From positions 1-64,000 of IMG/VR virus record IMGVR_UViG_3300032323_002843: DNA of 64,000 nt; one strand, given 5' to 3'. Shown here in pieces: positions 58,465 to 64,000 of the stretch (position 1 is the stretch's first letter; each line of letters starts with the position of its first letter). A program made the translations under genes and the position numbers. The DNA is from a virus. The notes under the pieces were generated by a model. The model made no database searches. It was not told the origin of the DNA and worked only from the letters and a program-made list of their open reading frames with translations.

Positions 58465-59838
58465 TTACGGACACAGTGTTGTAGCAACAATGAATCCACC
58501 ATTATCTACTTGGTAGCTGTTTGCACCAGTTCCTTGAGAGTACCATTGGTTACCTCCTATTATAGGAGTCACTCCACACTCACCATTTACATATAATCTT
58601 GTAGGAGTTAAAGCATTGTCAGTATCAAATAATGTTAAACTTCCTAAATGAGCACATGCAGTGGCATTAGAAGGGTATAAATATATTTGTTGACAAGCAG
58701 CTGTTGTGGTAGTTGTTGTTGTACTAGTAGTAGTTGTTGTAGTAGTAGTTGTTGTTGTAGTCGTAGTTGGTGGTGGTGTTGTAGTTGTTGTTGTTGTACT
58801 AGTTGTTGTTGTTGTTGTAGGTGGTGGTGTTGTAGTTGTTGTTGTTGTACTAGTTGTTGTTGTTGTAGTCGTAGAAGGTGCAGTTGTAGTAGTAGTTGTC
58901 GTACTAGTTGTTGGTGTTAATGTTGTTGTGGTTGTTGTTGTAGAAGTTGTTGTAGGGGCTGTTACAATAGCAGTAACTTTAGCCTTATTACTTCTTAAAG
59001 TAATAGGACAAGAACTAGCAACTTCAGCACTTATAGTATAGTAAATAGTATAAGTACCAACCATAGTAGTAGTTAACAAAACAGTACCGTTACTTCCTGT
59101 TGACCAATAAGCTAAATCAGAAGCACTACCTGATAGTAATATTGAACCTGTATTTAAGGTTCCACTTCTTCCATCATCATTAAGCGATGCTGAAATTGTT
59201 TTTGGAGAGTCTGTAGTTAAAAAACTTCCACTATCATTTTTAGCTAGTGGAGGTAGAGGAAACATTAATTGATAATCTTGATTAGTTATAATAGCTAATC
59301 CTTGAGCATAAAATATATTCCCAACATGAGTTTTACTTCCAGAGTAATCAAATAAATTTCCATAAGCATCATCTGTAATATTATATGCTGATGATGATAA
59401 TTGAAAATTGCCAGGAAGTACTTTATTACCAAAAACGCTTTGATTAATTGCTATTACACGAATCCCGTCCATTGCTCCTGTAGGGAAATTAACAATTAAA
59501 TTATCGTTATCATTGTAAATAAAATAAGAAGAAGTAGGACGTTGTTGAGAAGCAGACTGATAATTGTTTAGGGTAAACATTAACGAGCTTGTGTTTAACG
59601 AAGCTGTATATGTTTGATAAAACATTTGGTTAACTTGAGCGTAAACTAAACGCTCATATTCACCTTCAGTAACAGGATCATTATCGGCAGAAAAAGCTCC
59701 TGTAACGTTTGTGCCTTTATAAATAGTTAAATAGCCAGATGAAGTAGGGTATGGACAATAAGGTAAAGTCCATTGTTTATTAGCTTGGTTTGCTACAACT
59801 GTAACGTCTGATCTGCTTAACTGTTTGAATGAAGACAT
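58465..59838 (-). CDS. Virion protein with Thr-rich linker and C-terminal beta domain
   Basis: 457 residues. The N-terminal 230 residues (LSRSDVTVVANQANKQWTLP, VLPGNFQLSSSAYNITDDAY) are related to the protein at 59842-60855. The next part is Ig-like (KTISASLNDDGRSGTLNTGS). Residues about 290-378 are a run of Thr with Ser and Pro (TTTTPPPTTTTTTSTTTTTT), and a Cys-containing domain closes the protein (CQQIYLYPSNATACAHLGSL, ending GGFIVATTLCP). The Thr run is a likely extended linker and could be glycosylated by the GT genes next to it. The tip domain may bind a receptor. Confidence 0.75.
   Translation of the reverse strand: MSSFKQLSRSDVTVVANQANKQWTLPYCPYPTSSGYLTIYKGTNVTGAFSADNDPVTEGEYERLVYAQVNQMFYQTYTASLNTSSLMFTLNNYQSASQQRPTSSYFIYNDNDNLIVNFPTGAMDGIRVIAINQSVFGNKVLPGNFQLSSSAYNITDDAYGNLFDYSGSKTHVGNIFYAQGLAIITNQDYQLMFPLPPLAKNDSGSFLTTDSPKTISASLNDDGRSGTLNTGSILLSGSASDLAYWSTGSNGTVLLTTTMVGTYTIYYTISAEVASSCPITLRSNKAKVTAIVTAPTTTSTTTTTTTLTPTTSTTTTTTTAPSTTTTTTTSTTTTTTTPPPTTTTTTSTTTTTTTPPPTTTTTTTTTTTTTTSTTTTTTTAACQQIYLYPSNATACAHLGSLTLFDTDNALTPTRLYVNGECGVTPIIGGNQWYSQGTGANSYQVDNGGFIVATTLCP
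58704..58968 (-). repeat. Thr-codon repeat tract with ~51-bp tandem unit
   Basis: On the plus strand a run of GTT/GTA triplets with GGTGGTGGT and CTA marks. A unit of 48-51 bp (GGTGGTGGTGTTGTAGTTG and on) occurs twice in tandem with one triplet difference, which shows length change by slippage in frame. Confidence 0.85.
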
Positions 59839-59841
59839 GCA

Positions 59842-60855
59842 TTAATAGTCTAGTTTGATTCTAATTAGAGCTTCTTTAGTAAAGTCTTTTGTCAATGGTT
59901 GACTTAATTTAGCTATAGCTAACAACTCATTATTATCATTATACATACCTACAGCAGTAGGGAATGTTTGAGGATTATCAATTAATGTAGTATATAATAA
60001 GTTACCATTAGCATCTATAATAGATGGATTTGTTGTATAGTTAAATTCACTATTTTTTACTCTTGTGAAGAAATATCTTGAAGATACTGTTTCAGATGAT
60101 TGTAAAGTAAAGCTACTTGTTGAAGATCCACTTACAATTGAATTATATAATCCTAAAGTATTATAACTTGCTGAAGAAGTACGCTGGTTCATGTTTGCAG
60201 AGCCAGTAATATAAGGTAATAATGATGTTGATGATTGTGAAGTTGCGTTTAATACAATAACATTAAGATCAGGGAACATCATTCCATAATAAGAAGCAGA
60301 AGCAGCAGCTGTGTAACCAGTACCATTACTACCACTAATTATATAATATACTTCATTTTCACCAATAAAGCGAGTTAAATTTGTAGTACCGCTATCATCT
60401 GTTAAATAAATAATACTGCTACCACTCTTTAAAGCTAGGTTAAAAGAACCTGGTTGTAATGATTCTTTGTAGCGGTTACGAGCAAAGTTTAAAACAAATA
60501 TTTGACTTGCTGTAGTAGCGCTGTTATCAAAGCTAAAATTTACTGTTTCAGTTCCGTAAACTAAGTTTCTATATTCTCCATATACAACACGAGAAGGAGT
60601 ATATCCACCTGTAGGAACATTATTATTAATTAGAGCAGAGCCGGATCCAAATAGGTTACCATATTGAATACTAAATTGTACAGCTGAGCTTGATAAAGAT
60701 GGAATACCATTATATACATCTAAATAATATTCAGATGTTGTGCTTTGGCTAACAAAATTACTTGAATTTGCATTTACATCTCCACTCCAAAAACCACGTA
60801 TTACGGTTTCTGAGCTAATTACTGAATCTTCTGGGGTGTATCTTACGAATGACAT
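59842..60855 (-). CDS. Virion structural protein (337 aa), baseplate/tail-like
   Basis: It begins MSFVRYTPEDSVISSETVIR. A core motif (FARNRYKESLQPGSFNLALK, then SGSSIIYLTDDSG) is shared with the Thr-rich neighbour. The end (VGMYNDNNELLAIAKLSQPL, then IRIKLDY) matches the small gene at 55756-56115. These three therefore share modules. The pattern is typical of structural proteins of large phages. I infer a tail or baseplate location, with no direct proof. Confidence 0.68.
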   Translation of the reverse strand: MSFVRYTPEDSVISSETVIRGFWSGDVNANSSNFVSQSTTSEYYLDVYNGIPSLSSSAVQFSIQYGNLFGSGSALINNNVPTGGYTPSRVVYGEYRNLVYGTETVNFSFDNSATTASQIFVLNFARNRYKESLQPGSFNLALKSGSSIIYLTDDSGTTNLTRFIGENEVYYIISGSNGTGYTAAASASYYGMMFPDLNVIVLNATSQSSTSLLPYITGSANMNQRTSSASYNTLGLYNSIVSGSSTSSFTLQSSETVSSRYFFTRVKNSEFNYTTNPSIIDANGNLLYTTLIDNPQTFPTAVGMYNDNNELLAIAKLSQPLTKDFTKEALIRIKLDY

Positions 60856-60863
60856 AGTTTATA

Positions 60864-61526
60864 TTATATTGTTGATACTTTTTGAATATTAAGAGGAATT
60901 GTAATTCTAGCTCCACTATCTCTACCAATTACAGTAAAGGTTGTAGTTAATTGAGTTAAATTAGAACCAAATAATGTATTAATTGTAGTACCTGTTAATG
61001 TGAATGAAGTACCAACTTGAGTTACTGATAATACAGTTCCTGTAGTTGTGTTTAAATTTCCTGTAGGTTCAGTTGTAGTAATACCTGTACCTGTAAATGT
61101 AGATACTAAACGAGAATCAGCAATTGTTGCAGTGTATCCATTAGCTTCAAATGTACTTGTAGCACCTAAATAGTTAAGTGTTTGTGGAGTAATTGTTAAT
61201 GAAGCACCTTGGCGTAAAGTGATACTGTTATAACCTAAGTTAATAACTGGTAGTTTAGATGTGCCACGAGGTAATGTTACTAATTTGTAACGCATTACTT
61301 GTGATTCGTTTGGAATAGCTTCTAATACTGGTGTATTTTCAATTGCTTCTCCATAATATGCAGAGCCTGATGGGTGGGTTGGATTATATAGAGTATAATC
61401 AATTTCATCATCTGCTAATGCAAATTGTGTGATTTGAAATGAACCATCATTACGAGCCAATAATTCGCGGCCCTTCGTGGTTAATATTGCATCTACTGTA
61501 ATTACTGTAGGATTTAAAATTGCCAT
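60864..61526 (-). CDS. Virion structural protein (220 aa)
   Basis: It begins MAILNPTVITVDAILTTKGR, then ELLARNDGSFQITQFALADD and EIDYTLYNPTHPSGSAYYGE. The start (TKGRELLA... FQITxFAxADDEIDY) is a motif common in baseplate-area proteins of marine T4-like phages, from memory. The rest is beta-rich, with TTxxGTxxTTTEPTG repeats. An ATATTTATAGT motif lies 22 nt upstream, and the gene probably heads a transcript. Confidence 0.66.
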   Translation of the reverse strand: MAILNPTVITVDAILTTKGRELLARNDGSFQITQFALADDEIDYTLYNPTHPSGSAYYGEAIENTPVLEAIPNESQVMRYKLVTLPRGTSKLPVINLGYNSITLRQGASLTITPQTLNYLGATSTFEANGYTATIADSRLVSTFTGTGITTTEPTGNLNTTTGTVLSVTQVGTSFTLTGTTINTLFGSNLTQLTTTFTVIGRDSGARITIPLNIQKVSTI

Positions 61527-61548
61527 AGTTTCTTATTGTGTATATACT

Positions 61549-61556
61549 ATAAATAT
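61549..61556 (-). promoter_or_regulatory. ATATTTAT motif, 22 nt before ATG at 61526
   Basis: Coding strand: TAACATATTTATAGTATAT. Confidence 0.55.
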
Positions 61557-61563
61557 GTTAAAT

Positions 61564-62298
61564 TTAGAAGCCTCCGCCGTTAATATTATCTATGGCTGGC
61601 TGGTCGTTAAGTAGTTTTTGTTTAACTTCTTTAGTAATGGTATCGATATTAGCTAATACTGTAGGAGAAATATTTTCAGGAATTAAAAATCCGTATGATG
61701 TTTTTCCACTTCTTTTTGTAAAAGATAATATTACGTTAGTTTCATCTTGTCTTCGAGATAATACTAGAAAACGAGTATATGTTTGATTTGCAATTTCGGA
61801 TTTTAATGTAGCCGATAATTCAATATCTAACCCAGCATGTAATAAACCTGCTTGACTATACACATTTAATACTCTTGCTTCTACAAATGTATTATCTGAA
61901 AGATATATTAATATAATATCAAAAGGGTTAATAACAAAATTATAGTCAACATCTCCATAATCATCATATAAACTACTACTTACAGAGCCAGATAATGGGT
62001 TTGGTACAAATAAATAATTACCTCCATGAAAACCACTTACACCAGGTGAAAATATAATTTCATTTGAATTAGAACCGGTTGCTATAGAGGCACTGCTGAA
62101 ATAAGGATATGGTGTTGAGGCATAACCTAAAGAAGCAGCTAGTGAAGATACTTTTAAAGCACCAGTCCCTAAAGAAGCAGTAAAGCTTCCAGTAGAATTA
62201 CCTTCCATTTGAAATTTAAATATTAATTTTTCTCCTACATTTAATGGTGTAGAAGGAATATTAATATTAAACGTTGTATTTATTGTTTTTTGTGCCAT
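61564..62298 (-). CDS. Virion structural protein (244 aa)
   Basis: A beta-rich protein starting MAQKTINTTFNINIPSTPLN. The middle has FSPGVSGFHGGNYLFVPNPL and VINPFDIILIYLSDNTFVEA. The last 60 residues are helical (LSRRQDETNVILSFTKRSGK, then VLANIDTITKEVKQKLLNDQ). The last part looks like a tail or connector domain. It lies between the large partial protein upstream and the baseplate-like gene. Function unknown. Confidence 0.62.
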   Translation of the reverse strand: MAQKTINTTFNINIPSTPLNVGEKLIFKFQMEGNSTGSFTASLGTGALKVSSLAASLGYASTPYPYFSSASIATGSNSNEIIFSPGVSGFHGGNYLFVPNPLSGSVSSSLYDDYGDVDYNFVINPFDIILIYLSDNTFVEARVLNVYSQAGLLHAGLDIELSATLKSEIANQTYTRFLVLSRRQDETNVILSFTKRSGKTSYGFLIPENISPTVLANIDTITKEVKQKLLNDQPAIDNINGGGF

Positions 62299-62307
62299 TT
62301 ATTATGT

Positions 62308-64000
62308 TTAATTAGCATAGTAGTCACAGTTATTATCTACAACTACTGTTAATTGTGTTCCTCCGATAGTTAATACACTACCATTAGTAGCATATTGACC
62401 GTTTATTACTAAATATGATCCTTTAGTATAGTTAGTAGTACTAGATCCCATTGGAGTATTACCAGTTACATTTCCACTAGTTGTACCAGCAGTAATAGTT
62501 AAACTATTTCCAGTATTTATATTATCATCTTCACTAATTACATTACAAGCATTACCAGAATATCCTGTAACAAAGGCCGAACTAATAACAATATTAGTTG
62601 ATGGAATTGCTTCAGATAATGTAAAGTAAAAATCTCCACTAGTATAATAAGTAAAATATAATGTTGATGATATTGGATCACCTGCTACAAAATATTGAAC
62701 ATCTTTTTGTAGTAATGTTTCTCCACTAGAACCACTTTTCCATACTTGTAAAGACCAAGTAGCATTGTTTATAGGACTTGTACCTACTGTATAATCAAAA
62801 GGTAAACTTATCTGAACTAAATGATCACCAGTTTCTTGGACTGAATATGTTGGGAATTGGGTTACAGATCCTGATCTAAAGTATTGTGATCCTTCAATGG
62901 TTCTATCAAAGATGTTGTAAACATAGCTTCCACTTAAAGGATAAGTATTACTACCTCCACTTCCGCTAATATAAGAGTTTGGATTTAGTGTGTTTTGAGC
63001 TGTAGCTAAATATGCATTTAAATCTACTGTGTTTAAAAATGCTAAAATATTATCTGATCCTGTAGGGCCAAAATATAAGATAGGTTCATAAGTATAACCA
63101 CTATCAAATATTGATTTTTCACCATCAGTAATTTTTTGATTACTATATAGTTGATTATTAAATTGAGATATACTTCCTGTATCATTTTGGATAAAGGTAT
63201 TTTGTACTTCTACCCAATGTTTATTACGAAGGTTTAATTCAGTTAAATTACCTTCAATATCAACTAAATATTTTAAAGCAACATTATTGCGTTTAGGTAA
63301 AAACCTACTATTTACTACTTCTGAAAATAAACCTAGTTTAAGTACATTTTTATCTATAACTGCTGTTTTACCATACGAAGTATCTCCATCAGTATATGTG
63401 TTATATTTTGCACTGCTTAATTTAACACCATCATATCTTGATAATTGATGTGTTTTTAAAGTTTCATATGAATCCTGTAATTGAACAGGAGTTAAAATAA
63501 AATTTTGAGTACCAAAGATAGGTTCTGCTAATTGTCTATTTCTAGAAATTAAACTACTAGAAACATTATTTAACATTACGTTATAATCAGTATGATTAAA
63601 AACGTAAATTTGTCCTGGTGTTAATGTACTTGATGTTGGGAGCAAATAGGGATTGAAAGTTCCACTTTCAAAATATTTGTAAGTATTTATATAACTTCCG
63701 GTAAATACACCATTATAATAAGCTGCTTTACTACCAGTTAATCCATAATAAATGTCTGTATATTCAGTTCCGATAGTTGGTCCTGCTATACTGCCTGTCT
63801 GTACTTCAATTTCTGATGTAGCTGAAGGATTAGCATAAGACCATTTATTTCTTTCAAGTATAGGTGAACTAATAGTTACACCAGTTGATAAACTTGTTCT
63901 TGCAGGAATAAAATCCTGTAGCATTTTGAACAATGAATTATCAAAAAATTGTATTAAACGAATAAAGCTATTATAATCAGTTGCAGCAATTGAACCACTT
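62308..64000 (-). CDS. Large virion protein, 5' end beyond window
   Basis: The open frame continues without stop past 63933 to the window edge (reading SGSIAATDYNSFIRLIQFFD then NSLFKMLQDFIPARTSL), so the ATG at 63933 is internal and the N-terminus lies outside. Visible are more than 560 residues. They include VQTGSIAGPTIGTEYTDIYY and NRQLAEPIFGTQNFILTPVQ, then beta-rich regions with LQVWKSGSSGETLLQKDVQY. The LFKMLQDFIPAR segment followed by TSLSTGVTI is typical of large structural proteins of Bacteroidota phages, from memory. I infer a baseplate or tail role. Confidence 0.72.
   Translation of the reverse strand, partial: SGSIAATDYNSFIRLIQFFDNSLFKMLQDFIPARTSLSTGVTISSPILERNKWSYANPSATSEIEVQTGSIAGPTIGTEYTDIYYGLTGSKAAYYNGVFTGSYINTYKYFESGTFNPYLLPTSSTLTPGQIYVFNHTDYNVMLNNVSSSLISRNRQLAEPIFGTQNFILTPVQLQDSYETLKTHQLSRYDGVKLSSAKYNTYTDGDTSYGKTAVIDKNVLKLGLFSEVVNSRFLPKRNNVALKYLVDIEGNLTELNLRNKHWVEVQNTFIQNDTGSISQFNNQLYSNQKITDGEKSIFDSGYTYEPILYFGPTGSDNILAFLNTVDLNAYLATAQNTLNPNSYISGSGGSNTYPLSGSYVYNIFDRTIEGSQYFRSGSVTQFPTYSVQETGDHLVQISLPFDYTVGTSPINNATWSLQVWKSGSSGETLLQKDVQYFVAGDPISSTLYFTYYTSGDFYFTLSEAIPSTNIVISSAFVTGYSGNACNVISEDDNINTGNSLTITAGTTSGNVTGNTPMGSSTTNYTKGSYLVINGQYATNGSVLTIGGTQLTVVVDNNCDYYAN

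Noticed and set aside
58706-59041. Plus-strand open frames rich in Val or Cys/Ser
   Set aside because: They are the reverse reading of the Thr-codon tract of the real gene at 58465-59838 and have no plausible start context.
1-64000. tRNA genes, insertion sequences, integrase or att sites
   Set aside because: I saw no cloverleaf-like sequence in the gaps, no transposase and no recombinase. The gaps are too short for most of these.

Overview
This window is a virus genome segment: 61 genes, all on the minus strand, packed with almost no intergenic DNA, read from the high-coordinate end towards position 1. The head module has the order and motifs of the T4 superfamily of tailed phages (Caudoviricetes): large terminase, gp20-like portal, prohead core proteins, gp21-like prohead protease, acidic scaffold, gp23-like major capsid protein. 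T4 sheath and tube genes are not seen between terminase and portal. The host is probably a member of Bacteroidota. I infer this from A-rich, Shine-Dalgarno-poor starts, a Bacteroidota-style TonB-dependent receptor with its surface lipoprotein, and fibre repeats of a type common in that phylum. No integrase, repressor, tRNA, CRISPR array or insertion sequence is visible.

Layout from high to low coordinates. 64000-58465: virion proteins, probably tail or baseplate, one with a long threonine-rich linker. 58422-55335: three glycosyltransferase-like genes, a small virion protein and a GIY-YIG nuclease. 55307-53584: DnaG-type primase and RecB/Cas4-like nuclease. 53556-50114: TonB-dependent receptor and surface lipoprotein. 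50051-38160: about seventeen mostly small genes, several with related N-terminal helices, including a P-loop kinase, a nucleotidyltransferase fused to an HExxH peptidase, a HAD phosphatase, zinc-ribbon proteins, an 886-residue protein and a Dps-like bundle. 38025-35700: FAD oxidoreductase, two small proteins and a NadR-like kinase. 35671-34035: another possible internal protein and a membrane/coiled-coil protein. 33969-23548: DNA packaging and head assembly. 23447-18474: PhoH ATPase and neck or tail-completion-like proteins. 18471-1: a fibre locus of five related genes, two above 2,200 residues and built on GNVGIGTTSP repeats, with a homing endonuclease inserted.

Two sequence patterns link the genes. 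First, an 8-bp motif, ATATTTAT on the coding strand, occurs 18 times just upstream of gene starts, mostly 4 or 18-22 nt from the ATG. It is a good candidate for the late promoter of this phage. Second, many proteins of unrelated function share a short amphipathic N-terminal helix (MIKLxxLLxE or IREVIAxxLxE types), often followed by an I/L/V-x-E site like those cut by T4 prohead protease. I infer that they may be loaded into the prohead and injected with the DNA.

The most unusual content is the receptor-lipoprotein pair at 50114-53556, the putative internal-cargo set, and the nucleotidyltransferase-peptidase fusion at 48022-49287. Functional calls rest on motifs read by eye. No database search was run.
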